A DNA stretch of 64,000 nt, from contig NZ_BOPA01000032.1 in the NCBI RefSeq assembly GCF_016863515.1, forward strand, positions 1 through 64,000. The letters run 5' to 3'. The stretch comes from Micromonospora gifhornensis. Lineage in GTDB: Bacteria > Actinomycetota > Actinomycetes > Mycobacteriales > Micromonosporaceae. Below are positions 26,401-36,057 of this stretch, in pieces; positions within the stretch are counted from its first letter, which is position 1, and every line of letters starts with the position of its first letter. The notes under the pieces are model-generated. The model was given only the letters and a program-made list of their open reading frames with translations, had not been told where the DNA came from and did not search any database. The position numbers and the translations under genes were made by a program.

Positions 26401-26581
26401 TCTACGAACGAGTGTCATGGTGCTCGATCCGGGCGAGGGTGATCACGGACCGAAAGGGTCGTTTCTGCGCTGAGTCTTAGGTGAGGATTAAGACCCGCTT
26501 AGGTCCCCCTGTCATGCCCTTGCTCTGTTGTGTACACCGATACGCTGCACAGCGTTACCGCCGCAGACGCAAGGAGTTTCC
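26401..26581. other. Upstream region of the glycan block
   Basis: 181 bp without a gene. Two copies of CTTAGGT (26476-26482 and 26498-26504) lie 22 bp apart, about two helical turns, and could be an operator. TTGCTC near 26520 followed by TACGCT is a weak promoter candidate. AAGGAG at 26571-26576 is the ribosome binding site of the next gene. Confidence 0.35.
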
Positions 26582-28297
26582 GTGACCAGGCGTGGACTGC
26601 ATCGCCTCATCCGGCACCCCGGTCCCCGGCGCAAGGCCGTTGTCCTCGGTGCCCTCGGCATCACGGTCGTGCTCGGACTCACCGCGACCATGGTGCCGCT
26701 GCTCGCCGACGACGACGTCTCCATCCCGGTGGTCGCCGACACCACCGCCACGGCCGTGGTGCAGGACGGGGACAACAGCGTCAAGTCGACCCTGGCCACC
26801 TGCCCGGCGCGGTGCGACGGAAATCCACGTGGTGGTCGGGACGCGGTGCTCGCCTTCATGGTGACCACGCTGCCGGCGAACGCGACGAACGTCCGGGCCA
26901 CGCTGCGGGTGCACGCCTGGCAGGCATTCAAGGCCACGGTGAGCGCGCACGCGTCGAACCTGGACGCCACCGCGCAGCGCCCGGCGCCGGAGCGCCTAGT
27001 CTCGGCTCTGGACACGGTCACCGGCGTCGCCAAGGGGTTCAACGAGTGGGACGTCTCCGGGCTGGTCACGGGTAACGGCATCTGGACGGTCTCGCTGGCC
27101 CAGGCCGGCCTCGACACCCGCATCTACTGGGCCTCCGCCGAGAACCGCAGCGCGGATCTGCGGCCCAACCTGGTGCTCAGCTACGACGTCGCCGGCCGAC
27201 CGGCGCCGCCCCCGCCGAGCGCCACCCTGCCGCCCACCGCGGCGCCGACGCGACCGCCCGTCTCGCCGAGCCCGTCGCCAAGCGTCTCGCCCAGCCTGAG
27301 CCCGACGCCCACGCGGCCGACGCCGACCGCGACCCGACCGCCGGCCGACTCCGGCGCGTGCGGGAAGGTGTCGGACAAGCTGGTGCCGTCCTGCGGCGCC
27401 TGGTGGGGGATGTACTCGCCGACCAACCCACAGACCTGGGACCACGGCCGGGCCATCACCGACGTCGAGGCGCAGGTGGGTCGCAAGTTCGACATCGTGC
27501 ACCGCTACCACGACTTCTCCAACACCGGCAGCAACGGTGCGTTCCCGGACGCGTACCAGCAGCAGCAGATGCGCGACGGTCGGCTGATGTTCTTCGCCTG
27601 GGAGAGCCGGGTCTTCTCCTCCGGCACCGTGCTGACCTGGAAGGACGTGTACAGCGGCCGGTACGACGAGACGATCGACGCGGTCGCCGGCCGGATCCGG
27701 GCGGTGGGGCAGCCCGTCTTCATCGGCTTCGACCACGAACCGGAGGACGAGCCGGCCAAGGGCAGCGACGCCGACTTCGTCAGGGCCTGGCGGTACGTGC
27801 ACGACCGGTTCGCCGCAGCCGACGTCCGCAACGCGGTCTGGGTGTGGACGATGATGGGCTGGTCCGGTCACTACGACCGGTATGCCGGGCTCTACCCCGG
27901 GGACCGGTACGTCGACTGGGTCGCCTGGGATCCGTACAACTTCCACGTGTGCAACGGCAGCACGGTCTGGAAGAGCCCGAGCACCACCGTCGGATCGTTC
28001 TACCGGTGGCTGGACGAGAAGGGCATCGGTGCGGGCAAGCCGCGGATGCTTGCCGAGTTCGGTACGAACTTCGACGCGAATGATCCGAACGCCAAACGGC
28101 GTTGGTTCGAGGAATTCCCGGCGGCGTTGAAGGCTCACCCGAAAATCAAGGCGGCGATCTACTTCAATTCGCCCGGCATGACGACCACGACCAAGACCTG
28201 CAACATGACGATGAACCACGATGCCGCGGCGCTGGCCGGGTTCACCGCCGCGGGACGGGACAGCTACCTGCGGCAACCCACCGGAGGGAGCCGCTGA
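26582..28297 (+). CDS. Secreted GH26-like glycoside hydrolase with N-terminal beta domain
   Basis: A 571-residue protein from GTG 26582 (AAGGAG upstream). An Arg-rich start and hydrophobic segment (about 19-41) give a signal peptide or anchor. Residues 55-205 form a DNRLRE-like beta-sandwich (VVQDGDNSVKSTLA), 206-257 a Pro/Ser/Thr linker, and 260-571 a TIM-barrel like GH26 mannanases/xylanases. Candidate acid/base is Glu386 in GFDHEPED and nucleophile Glu492 in LAEFGTNFD. GH26 enzymes cut beta-mannans or related polymers; the true substrate is probably the polysaccharide made by the neighbouring genes (inference). First gene of the glycan block. Confidence 0.82.
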   Translation: MTRRGLHRLIRHPGPRRKAVVLGALGITVVLGLTATMVPLLADDDVSIPVVADTTATAVVQDGDNSVKSTLATCPARCDGNPRGGRDAVLAFMVTTLPANATNVRATLRVHAWQAFKATVSAHASNLDATAQRPAPERLVSALDTVTGVAKGFNEWDVSGLVTGNGIWTVSLAQAGLDTRIYWASAENRSADLRPNLVLSYDVAGRPAPPPPSATLPPTAAPTRPPVSPSPSPSVSPSLSPTPTRPTPTATRPPADSGACGKVSDKLVPSCGAWWGMYSPTNPQTWDHGRAITDVEAQVGRKFDIVHRYHDFSNTGSNGAFPDAYQQQQMRDGRLMFFAWESRVFSSGTVLTWKDVYSGRYDETIDAVAGRIRAVGQPVFIGFDHEPEDEPAKGSDADFVRAWRYVHDRFAAADVRNAVWVWTMMGWSGHYDRYAGLYPGDRYVDWVAWDPYNFHVCNGSTVWKSPSTTVGSFYRWLDEKGIGAGKPRMLAEFGTNFDANDPNAKRRWFEEFPAALKAHPKIKAAIYFNSPGMTTTTKTCNMTMNHDAAALAGFTAAGRDSYLRQPTGGSR

Positions 28298-28456
28298 CAG
28301 CAACCGGACAGCGGTTTGGGACACTCGGTCGCTGCTGAAGCCTCTGGTGTCGCCACTGTCCGCTAACGGATTCACCGACCGCCCAATCGGCGGATGTCGC
28401 CCTGCGGGGTGGACGCGAGAGGCTACCGGCATTCCCGTCCACCCTGGAGGCGTAGC

Positions 28457-30445
28457 GTGCCCTTAATCTCCTTCCGACGGCATCCCACCCGTAGACGTCG
28501 AGTACGGGTCGCGGCTGTCGCGTTGGCAACTCTCGCGGCGGTACTGGCCGTGCCCAAGGCGGCCGAGGCGGCCGTGGTGCCCGTACCTGAGACGGGCACC
28601 CTCGTGTCGACGAACCCGGTCGACAACACCCCGCACGGCCGCGACGGTGAGGCCCGTGCCTTCGCCGAAGTGGGCAACACCGTGTTCGTCGGGGGCAACT
28701 TCACCCAGATCCGGCAGACCGCCAGTTCTCCGTGGATCACCCAGCGTTACCTGTTCTCGTACAACCGGACCACCGGCGCCATCAACACCGCCTTCGTGCC
28801 GGTGCTCGACGGCGCGGTCAACGCCCTCATCGCCGGGCCGGGTGGCACGTTGATCGTCGGTGGGACGTTCAAGAACGTCAACGGTGTGTCGCGTCGGAAC
28901 CTGGTCGCCCTCGACCCGGCCACCGGCGAGACCGTCGACAGTTGGGTCGGCCGCTCCGACGGCGGAATGATCCGCGACATGGTCCTGCACGACAACGACC
29001 TGTACCTGGCCGGTGCCTTCAACTGGATCAACGGCACGGCGCACTCCGGCATCGCCCGGATCAACGCCTCCACCGGCGCGATCGACTCGACGTTCAACGT
29101 CAACGCCACGGTCGGCCGGCACGGCACCGGTTCGTACGCCTGGACCATCGACGTCACCCCGGACGGCAGCACCCTGGCCGTGGGCGGTAACTTCACGCTC
29201 GTCGACGGGCTGCCCCGTAACCAGATCGTGCTCATCGACACCACAGGCACGCCGAGTGTGATCGACTGGAGTTCGGAGCGGTTCGTCGCACCGTGCGGGG
29301 ACCCGGCCACCTTCGTGCACTACGTGCAGGACCTGCGCTTCGGTGGCGACGGCAGCTGGTTCGTCGTCGGCACCAACGGCGGCACCGGCTGGCCGGCCGC
29401 CTACTGCGACGCGCTGGTCCGGTTCGAGACCGCCGCGCGGGGGTCCGGTCAGCTGGGCACCTGGGTCAACTACACCGGCAACGACACGATCACGTCGGTC
29501 GAGGTGGCCGACAACATCATCTACCTCGGTGGTCACTTCCGCTGGCTGAACAACCCGAACGCCAGCGACCGGGCTGGCAACGGCGCGGTCGACCGGCTCG
29601 GTATCGCCGCGGTCACCCCGGCCACCGGCATGCCGGTCAACTGGAACCCGGGTCGTCGGGGCGGCAGCGCCCTGCCCTCGGGGGCCAGCAACTGGGGCTC
29701 GGCCGTGCCGGTGATCTGGCGGGGCAGCACCGGTCTGTACTTCGGGCACAACTCCGACGGCATGGCCAACGAGTACCACGGCCGGCTCGGCATGTTCCCG
29801 ATCGCCGGTGGTCGGACGATCACTCCGCGGAACCCGTCGTCGGCCAGCTCCGGAAACCTGTACCTGGGTGTGACCGCGGGCGAGTTGCAGCGGGTGCCGT
29901 TCGACGGCACCACGGTCGGCACGCCGACCACGGTCAGCCAGCCCAACTACACCGGTGCCGGCGCGACCTGGGGTCTGGGTGACCGGATCTACTGGTCGCG
30001 GACCGTCCCCGGCAGCACCACCGGCAGCCGCATCGACATCTCGATGTTCAACGGCGGCAATGTCGGGGTGCCGTGGGAGTCGTCCGGTTTCAACGCCTGG
30101 TACAACCCGGCGAACATGACCGGCGCCTTCTTCCTCGACGGTCGCCTCTACTACACCCGTACCGGCGCCAACCAGCTCTACTACCGGTACTTCGAGGTGG
30201 ACGGCAACTACCTGGGCGCCACCGAGTTCACCCTGCCGACCACCGGCGTGACCTGGTCTGCGGTCCGGGGGCTGGCCTGGGTCGATGGCAAGATCGTGTA
30301 CGGTCACACCGACGGCAGTCTGCGCAGCGCGCCGTTCGACCCGACGGCCGCGCCCGCGGTCACCGGGACGGCGAGTACGGTGCTCACCACGGCCGCAGAC
30401 GGGCTCTCCTGGTCGATTCCGCGGATGTTCTTCGCGGTGCAGTAG
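28457..30445 (+). CDS. Secreted beta-propeller protein with delta-60-like repeats
   Basis: A 662-residue protein from GTG 28457 with GGAGG 6 bp upstream. Signal peptide about 1-33 (basic, then hydrophobic, ending AAEAA). The rest is beta-rich with repeats of the type VGGNFTQI...YLFSYNRTTGAINTAF, VGGTFKNVNGVSRRNLVALD and LAGAFNWINGTAHSGIARI, the pattern of delta-60 repeat propellers. No catalytic residues are evident; such proteins usually bind polymers or partners outside the cell. It directly follows the GH26-like gene and precedes the export genes, so a role with the exported glycan is likely but inferred. Confidence 0.8.
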   Translation: MPLISFRRHPTRRRRVRVAAVALATLAAVLAVPKAAEAAVVPVPETGTLVSTNPVDNTPHGRDGEARAFAEVGNTVFVGGNFTQIRQTASSPWITQRYLFSYNRTTGAINTAFVPVLDGAVNALIAGPGGTLIVGGTFKNVNGVSRRNLVALDPATGETVDSWVGRSDGGMIRDMVLHDNDLYLAGAFNWINGTAHSGIARINASTGAIDSTFNVNATVGRHGTGSYAWTIDVTPDGSTLAVGGNFTLVDGLPRNQIVLIDTTGTPSVIDWSSERFVAPCGDPATFVHYVQDLRFGGDGSWFVVGTNGGTGWPAAYCDALVRFETAARGSGQLGTWVNYTGNDTITSVEVADNIIYLGGHFRWLNNPNASDRAGNGAVDRLGIAAVTPATGMPVNWNPGRRGGSALPSGASNWGSAVPVIWRGSTGLYFGHNSDGMANEYHGRLGMFPIAGGRTITPRNPSSASSGNLYLGVTAGELQRVPFDGTTVGTPTTVSQPNYTGAGATWGLGDRIYWSRTVPGSTTGSRIDISMFNGGNVGVPWESSGFNAWYNPANMTGAFFLDGRLYYTRTGANQLYYRYFEVDGNYLGATEFTLPTTGVTWSAVRGLAWVDGKIVYGHTDGSLRSAPFDPTAAPAVTGTASTVLTTAADGLSWSIPRMFFAVQ

Positions 30446-30486
30446 GGGTGTACCCGTTGTAGCAGAAGGTCGGTAACTTGTTCAGG

Positions 30487-30520
30487 TCGGGCCGGCGGCG
30501 GATTCCCGTCGCCGGCCCGA
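30487..30520 (+). terminator. Hairpin between the secreted-protein genes and the export genes
   Basis: 14-bp arms 30487-30500 and 30507-30520 with one mismatch and a 6-nt loop, 41 bp after the propeller gene. It splits the block into a two-gene secreted module and the downstream synthesis module. Confidence 0.7.
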
Positions 30521-30595
30521 GCGCTGGGCGGAGCTGTCGCGCAGGCCGCTGCACCCGCGATGCTCCTTTTCGACAACGTAGCGACGGTGGCGTAC

Positions 30596-32194
30596 ATGAC
30601 TGATGCACAGCCCGGCTGGTCCGGCGGTACGGTTGCGGCTCGTACGGTCACGCTGACCGATCTGCTGCGGGTTCCGTTGCACCGGATCCGGTTGGTGGCC
30701 GCGGTCGCGGTGCTGGGTCTGGCGGCGGCGATCGGGTACGTCTTCCTGATCCCCGGTGCGGTGAGCGCGAGCGCGGTGGTCGCGGTCCGCCCGGTGGTCA
30801 CCGACGCCTTCACCCCCAGCGGTGCGGCCGCCGACCGGGCGGTGAACATGAACGTGGAGAGCGGAATCGCCACCGGCACCGACGTGGTGCAGCGGCTCGC
30901 CGACTCCGGTGGCCGGGATCCCCGCGACGTGCGCGACGCGCTGGACGTGGAGGTACCCGCCGGCGGGCAGATCCTGCGTTTCACCTTCACCGCCGATTCG
31001 GCCGAGTCGGCGGTGAACAATGCCAACCTGGCCGCTCAGTCCTATCTGGACGTACGGCGCAACATGTACGAACGGCAGCGGGAGGAGATGCTGCGCTCGT
31101 ACGACGAGAGCATCGAAGACGTCGCCGCGCGGCAGGCTGCCCTGCAGAAACGGATGGCGAACGCGCGGGACGGGGCGCGCGAAGCGGTCGTCGCCGAACT
31201 CGCCGGGGTGAACAACCAGTTGACCCAGCTCAGCTCCGCCCGTACCGAGATCGCGGCGGTCGATGTCAACCCGGGCTGGGTCACCCAGAGTGCCGAGAAG
31301 GCCCTGGTCTCCTCCAGTGGGCGCGGCCCGCTCTACGTGGCGGCGGGACTGCTCGGTGGTCTCCTGCTCGGGGTGGTGCTGGCCTACGCCTGGGAGTCGA
31401 TGGACCGGCGGATCCGCTCGGTCGACGACGGGCGCGACGCCACCGGCCTGCCGTTGCTGGGCACCGTGCGGGGACAGGGGCTGTTCGGGCGGCGCCGGCC
31501 GGTGGACGCGGACATCCGTTACGTGGCGATGGCCATCGCGGAGCGGGTACGCGAACCGGCCCGGATCGCCCTGTTGACCACCCGGGAAGACCAGACCACC
31601 CTCACCGCCGGCCTGGCGGTGGCCCTGGCGGCCACCGGCCGGGACGTCTACGTGGCCGACGACAGCGGCCGGTTGGACGAGTTGCGCGCGACGGTGATGA
31701 CGGATCGGGGTCGGCTGCCCGCTGCGGTCAACCCGGCCCGCCCCAGCATCCCCAAGCCGCGCCCGGACGGCTCCGGTTCCCTCGACGACGTGACCGAGCA
31801 GATCACGCCGGTACGCCGTCCGTCCCCGCGTCCCGGCCCGGCCCGGCCGGCGCCCGGTGACCCGGAGGCGACGATGATGCTGCCCCGGATGAGCGGTGGC
31901 CCGGTGACGGCGAAGAGCCCGGTCACCGAGCAGGCCGACGAGGTGCCGGTGGGTGCCGGTGGGGTGCGTTTCGGCACCTGGCGGCAGCGCGCCGCCCAGG
32001 GGCTGGTGTTGTTCAACGCCCCGCCGGCCGAGGCCGACGAGCGGGGCGTGGCCGCCGCCCGGCAGGGCACCGCCGTCGTGGTGGTCGAGCAGGATCGGAC
32101 GAAGCAGGGCGATCTGCGCCGCCTGGCGGAGCGGCTGCGGGCCGCCGGAGTGGCCCCGCTGGGATTCGTCCTGACCCGCAGCGGCCGGGGCTGA
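30596..32194 (+). CDS. Wzz-like chain-length protein fused to a degenerate tyrosine-kinase-like domain
   Basis: A 532-residue protein. Two membrane helices (about 29-52 and 242-266) bracket an outer domain with a coiled-coil (NNANLAAQSYLDVRRNMYER onward), as in polysaccharide co-polymerases of the Wzz/CapA type. The cytoplasmic C-terminus aligns with bacterial tyrosine kinases (GLPLLGTVRG, then IALLTTREDQTT at 324-335 and VYVADDSG), but the Walker A lysine motif GKS/T is absent, so it should not bind ATP normally. A Pro-rich linker (about 385-440) follows. The start is uncertain: ATG 30596 lacks a good site and ATG 30560 is in frame. Likely controls chain length of the exported polymer. Confidence 0.8.
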   Translation: MTDAQPGWSGGTVAARTVTLTDLLRVPLHRIRLVAAVAVLGLAAAIGYVFLIPGAVSASAVVAVRPVVTDAFTPSGAAADRAVNMNVESGIATGTDVVQRLADSGGRDPRDVRDALDVEVPAGGQILRFTFTADSAESAVNNANLAAQSYLDVRRNMYERQREEMLRSYDESIEDVAARQAALQKRMANARDGAREAVVAELAGVNNQLTQLSSARTEIAAVDVNPGWVTQSAEKALVSSSGRGPLYVAAGLLGGLLLGVVLAYAWESMDRRIRSVDDGRDATGLPLLGTVRGQGLFGRRRPVDADIRYVAMAIAERVREPARIALLTTREDQTTLTAGLAVALAATGRDVYVADDSGRLDELRATVMTDRGRLPAAVNPARPSIPKPRPDGSGSLDDVTEQITPVRRPSPRPGPARPAPGDPEATMMLPRMSGGPVTAKSPVTEQADEVPVGAGGVRFGTWRQRAAQGLVLFNAPPAEADERGVAAARQGTAVVVVEQDRTKQGDLRRLAERLRAAGVAPLGFVLTRSGRG

Positions 32195-32196
32195 CC

Positions 32197-33549
32197 GTGC
32201 CCACCCTCAGCCCGCCGTCGGTCGACGAGCCGGCTGGCCAGCATCCGGGCGCCCGGCTGGTGGCCCCGGTGCTGCCCCGGCTACCGGTCTGGCCGTTGGT
32301 GGTGATGTTCGGGCTGGTGCCGCTCTGGTGGCTGGCCGGCGCGTTCTATCTGGGCTGGTCGTTGCTGGGCGCGGTGCTGCTGGCGTTGCTGCTGGTCCGT
32401 GGCCGGGTGCCGCTGCCGCCGGGCACCGGCTTGTGGCTGCTGTTCCTGGCGCTGGTCGTGGTCAGCGCCACCCAACTGTCCTCGGTCGGCTCGTTGCTCG
32501 CCTTCGGCCTGCGACTCGGCTTCTACGTGACCGCCCTCGTGGTGGGCGTGTACGTGTACGCGGTGGCGCGCCAGGGCATCGAGTTGTCCACGTTGCTGGT
32601 GCCGATCTGCCTGTTCTGGTTCGGGCTGGTCGTGCTCGGCTGGTTGGGTGTGCTGGCGCCCCGCTTCGAGATGAGCACGCCGATGGAGATGCTGCTGCCG
32701 GGTGGCGTCTCCGGCAACGCCTACATCCAGGATCTGGTACGGATCGCGGCCAGCGAGTACAGCCCCCGCGCGCTCAACCCCATCTACCGGCCGTCGGCGC
32801 CGTTCCCGTACACCAACAACTACGGCAGCGCGTACGCGATGACGCTGCCCTGCGTGGTGGCCTTCGTCATGCTGCGCCGCCACGGCGTGCTGCGCTGGGC
32901 GGTGATCGCGTCGTTGCCGCTGTCGCTGGCGCCGGCCTTCCTCACCCTCAACCGGACGATGTTCGTCAGCCTCGGCGCCGGGCTGCTGGTGCTCGGATTG
33001 CGGGCCGCCCGGCGCGGCAACGTCCGGGTCGGCGCCTCCGTGGTCGGTGTGCTGCTCATCGGTGGCCTGGCCGCCCTGTTCATCCCGGTCACCGAGCTGA
33101 TCGGCAACCGGGTCGAGTCCAGTGACACCAACAGCGACCGGTTCGCCCTCTACGAAGAGGTGCTGCGGCGGGTGGCGGAGTCACCGTGGCTCGGTTACGG
33201 CGCGCCGGCCACCGTCGACACGATCAGCGCACCCGTTCCGGTGGGCACCCAGGGCCAGCTGTGGATGGTGCTGTTCTGTCACGGCGTACCGGCGTTGCTG
33301 TTCTTCCTGGCCTGGTTCGCGCTCGTGGCGGTGATCTGCGCGCGGGCCCGCTCGGCGGCGGGCCAGTGGCTGGCGGTGGTGCCGGTGGTGTGCATCGTGC
33401 AGATCCCGTTCTACGGCCTGGCCAGCCCGAACCTCGCGGTGGCGTTCTTCGCCGTCGCCCTGACCATGTCCCTGGTGGAACGCGAGGCCCGGCCACCCGG
33501 CCCGGCCCTGCCCCACCCGTCCGCGGCCCAACCGGAGGTGGTGGCATGA
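32197..33549 (+). CDS. O-antigen ligase/polymerase-like membrane protein (Wzy-type)
   Basis: A 450-residue polytopic protein from GTG 32197, two bases after the Wzz-like stop. About ten to twelve hydrophobic segments surround a large outer loop (about residues 155-220, containing FPYTNNYGSAYAM), and the motif SDTNSDRFALYEEVLRRVAESPWLGYGAPA near 310-340 matches the Wzy_C pattern of O-antigen polymerases, where a glycan chain is extended or ligated at the outer membrane face. Overlaps the flippase gene by ATGA. Assignment as polymerase rests on topology and neighbours. Confidence 0.8.
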   Translation: MPTLSPPSVDEPAGQHPGARLVAPVLPRLPVWPLVVMFGLVPLWWLAGAFYLGWSLLGAVLLALLLVRGRVPLPPGTGLWLLFLALVVVSATQLSSVGSLLAFGLRLGFYVTALVVGVYVYAVARQGIELSTLLVPICLFWFGLVVLGWLGVLAPRFEMSTPMEMLLPGGVSGNAYIQDLVRIAASEYSPRALNPIYRPSAPFPYTNNYGSAYAMTLPCVVAFVMLRRHGVLRWAVIASLPLSLAPAFLTLNRTMFVSLGAGLLVLGLRAARRGNVRVGASVVGVLLIGGLAALFIPVTELIGNRVESSDTNSDRFALYEEVLRRVAESPWLGYGAPATVDTISAPVPVGTQGQLWMVLFCHGVPALLFFLAWFALVAVICARARSAAGQWLAVVPVVCIVQIPFYGLASPNLAVAFFAVALTMSLVEREARPPGPALPHPSAAQPEVVA

Positions 33550-35147
33550 GCCTCCCCGTCCACCCGCCCGCGCCGCAGCCGCCCGCCACGGGCGGCCCGG
33601 CCGAGCCCGCGCCGGACAGCACCGCGACCGAGACCCGCCGGGGCGCCCGCAGCGGCGCGGCCGGGCTGCTCGGTGCCGCCGTCAACGGGCTGATGGGTTT
33701 CGTCCTGGTCGTCGTCATCACCCGCGGCTACGGCACCGAGGGTTCCGGTGTCTTCTTCGCGGCGATCGGCGTGGTGACGGTGTCCGCGGCGCTCTGCGTG
33801 CTGGGCGCGGAGACCGGCCTGATCTGGAGCCTGCCCCGACGCCGGCTCGGCCCGCAGGGCGACGCGGCCCGGATGCTGCCGGTGGCGTTGATTCCGCCGC
33901 TGTCGGCGGCGCTCGTCATCGCGGCCGTCGGGATCCTCGCCGCCGACCCGCTCGCGCGCCGACTGCTCGACGGCGCGGGCGTCGACGGTGGTGCGCTGCT
34001 GCGGGTCAGCTTCGCCGCGGTGCCGGTGGTGGTGGCGATGACCCTGCTGTTCGGCGTGCTGCGCTGCGTACGGCCGATGCGGATGTACGTCGCGGTGCAG
34101 TCGGTGCTGCTGCCCACCGCGCGGCCCCTGCTGGTCGGCGCGGCCGTGCTGCTGGCCGGCGGTGGCCTGCTGGCCGGCATGACCGGCTGGGTGGTGCCGG
34201 CCCTGCTGGCTGCTGCGGTGACCCTGCTGCTGGTCGTCGGGCCGTTGGGGATCGGCCGGGGAGCGGGACTGCGCGCCGGGCGCGACGAGTGGGGATCCTT
34301 CTGGCGGTTCTCCCTGCCCCGGGCCGCGTCGGCGGCCATCGACTCGGGTGCGGTCTGGATCGGTGTGCTGCTCACCACAGTGCTCGCCGGTGCGGCAGAT
34401 GCCGGCATCTTCGGCGCGGTGAGCCGCTACATCCTGGCCGGACAGCTCGCCATGCAGGGGCTGCGGGTGGCGGTGTCGCCGCAGCTGTCCCGGTTGTTCG
34501 GGCAGGACCGTCCCGATGCAGCCGCCGCCCTGCACCGGCAGTTGACCACCTGGGCGCTGGTGCTGTCCTGGCCGGTGTACCTGCTGCTGGCCGTCTTCGG
34601 CGCGGGGTTCCTCGAACTCTTCGGCTCCGGGTTCGCCGGCGGCGCCACCGCGATGACCGTGCTGGCGCTGGCCATGCTGGTGAACACGGGTGTGGGCAAC
34701 GTGCAGAGCATGTTGCTGATGAGCGGGCGCAGCGGGCTGCATCTCGCGGCGACCGTGGCCGGCCTCACGGTCACCGTCTCCCTCGGCCTGGTGCTGATCC
34801 CCGCCCACGGTGCCACCGGCGCGGCCTGCGCCTGGGCGGCGGGCATCGTCACGGAGAACCTGATCGCGGTGACCTGTGCCCGCATCGTCGTCGGTCAGCC
34901 GTTGGCCGACACGTCGATGCTGCGGGCCGCACTGCTCACGGTCGGCGGCGTGGGTGCCGCCGCGATCGTCGGAGTGCTGGCCGGCGGCCGGGGGATCGTC
35001 GGTCTGGCGGTGGCGCTGGCCGTACTGGCGGTCGGTTGCGTCGGTTTGTTGACGTTGCCTCGGGTGCGGCAGGGCATCCGGGCGACCATGGTGCAGATCC
35101 GTGGCGGGGCGCCGAGCGTCGCGCCGCGTCCCTCGAAGGGCAGGTGA
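33546..35147 (+). CDS. Polysaccharide flippase (Wzx/MOP family)
   Basis: A 533-residue protein with a ~40-residue Pro-rich cytoplasmic start and about fourteen membrane helices beginning at GLLGAAVNGLMGFVLVVVI. Pattern and length fit the MOP exporter superfamily (Wzx, MurJ), which move undecaprenyl-linked sugars across the membrane. It is coupled to the polymerase by ATGA overlap, and together with the Wzz-like protein makes a complete Wzx/Wzy export set. The substrate is unknown. Confidence 0.85.
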   Translation: MSLPVHPPAPQPPATGGPAEPAPDSTATETRRGARSGAAGLLGAAVNGLMGFVLVVVITRGYGTEGSGVFFAAIGVVTVSAALCVLGAETGLIWSLPRRRLGPQGDAARMLPVALIPPLSAALVIAAVGILAADPLARRLLDGAGVDGGALLRVSFAAVPVVVAMTLLFGVLRCVRPMRMYVAVQSVLLPTARPLLVGAAVLLAGGGLLAGMTGWVVPALLAAAVTLLLVVGPLGIGRGAGLRAGRDEWGSFWRFSLPRAASAAIDSGAVWIGVLLTTVLAGAADAGIFGAVSRYILAGQLAMQGLRVAVSPQLSRLFGQDRPDAAAALHRQLTTWALVLSWPVYLLLAVFGAGFLELFGSGFAGGATAMTVLALAMLVNTGVGNVQSMLLMSGRSGLHLAATVAGLTVTVSLGLVLIPAHGATGAACAWAAGIVTENLIAVTCARIVVGQPLADTSMLRAALLTVGGVGAAAIVGVLAGGRGIVGLAVALAVLAVGCVGLLTLPRVRQGIRATMVQIRGGAPSVAPRPSKGR

Positions 35148-35154
35148 CATCGTC

Positions 35155-36057
35155 GTGGCGTCCATCCGCGACCGGGTTAAGCAGTTGGTGCCGACCCAGG
35201 TGACAAGCCGGGTGCGGGAGGGCCTCGTCGACTACGGGGTACGCACCAGCGACCGTCGGCCACTACCGGATTTCCTCATCATCGGCACCAAGCGGGGTGG
35301 CACCACATCGCTGTGGAACTACCTCATCCAGCATCCGCTGGTGCCGCGACTCTTCCCGGCCTGGAACACGAAGTCCTCGCACTACTTCGAGGAGAACTGG
35401 GGCCGCGGCGAGGCGTGGTACCGGTCGCACTTCCCGACCCAGCGGCAGCGGGAGACGCTGGAGAACCGGCACGGTGGTCCGGTGCGGGTGGGCGAGGCCG
35501 CGCCGCTGTACATGTTCCACCCGCTGGCCGCGCAGCGGGTCGCCGCGTTGATGCCGCAGGTGAAGCTCATCGTGCTGTTGCGTGATCCGGTGGAGCGGGC
35601 GTACTCGCACTGGAAGGAGCGGCGCACCAACGGGGTGGAGCCGTTGGACTTCGCCGCCGCGCTGGCCGCCGAGCCGGAGCGTACGGCGGGGGAGCGGGAG
35701 CGGCTGATCGCCGAGCCGGAGTACTTCAGTGAGCCCTACGACTGGTACACCTACCGGGCGCGGGGCCGCTACCTGGAGCACCTGGAGCCGTGGCTGGCGC
35801 ACTTCGACCGCGCGCAGCTGCTCTTCCTGCCCAGCGAGGACCTGTACCGCGACGCGCGGGCCACCTACCGGCGCACCCTGGACTTCCTCGGGCTGCCCGC
35901 GCACGACCTGCCCGACTTCAAGGTCTACAACGACCGGCGGTCGGCGCCGCTGGAGCCGGCGCTGCGGGCCGAGTTGACGGAGTACTACCGCCCGTACAAC
36001 GAGGCGTTGCGGCAGCGGCTGGGGCTGCGCCTCGACTGGCCGGACCAGGTCGCGTGA
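35155..36057 (+). CDS. PAPS-dependent sulfotransferase
   Basis: A 300-residue protein from GTG 35155 with GGGCAGGTGA upstream. The 5'-phosphosulfate-binding loop is IIGTKRGGTTSLWNYL, with Lys46 and Thr50/51, and the 3'-phosphate-binding motif LRDPVERAYSHW includes Arg143 and Ser151, matching carbohydrate O-sulfotransferases of the heparan-type fold. It would move sulfate from PAPS to a sugar hydroxyl. Embedded among polymerase, flippase and glycosyltransferase genes it suggests a sulfated polysaccharide (inference). Its stop overlaps the next start by GTGA. Confidence 0.87.
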   Translation: MASIRDRVKQLVPTQVTSRVREGLVDYGVRTSDRRPLPDFLIIGTKRGGTTSLWNYLIQHPLVPRLFPAWNTKSSHYFEENWGRGEAWYRSHFPTQRQRETLENRHGGPVRVGEAAPLYMFHPLAAQRVAALMPQVKLIVLLRDPVERAYSHWKERRTNGVEPLDFAAALAAEPERTAGERERLIAEPEYFSEPYDWYTYRARGRYLEHLEPWLAHFDRAQLLFLPSEDLYRDARATYRRTLDFLGLPAHDLPDFKVYNDRRSAPLEPALRAELTEYYRPYNEALRQRLGLRLDWPDQVA

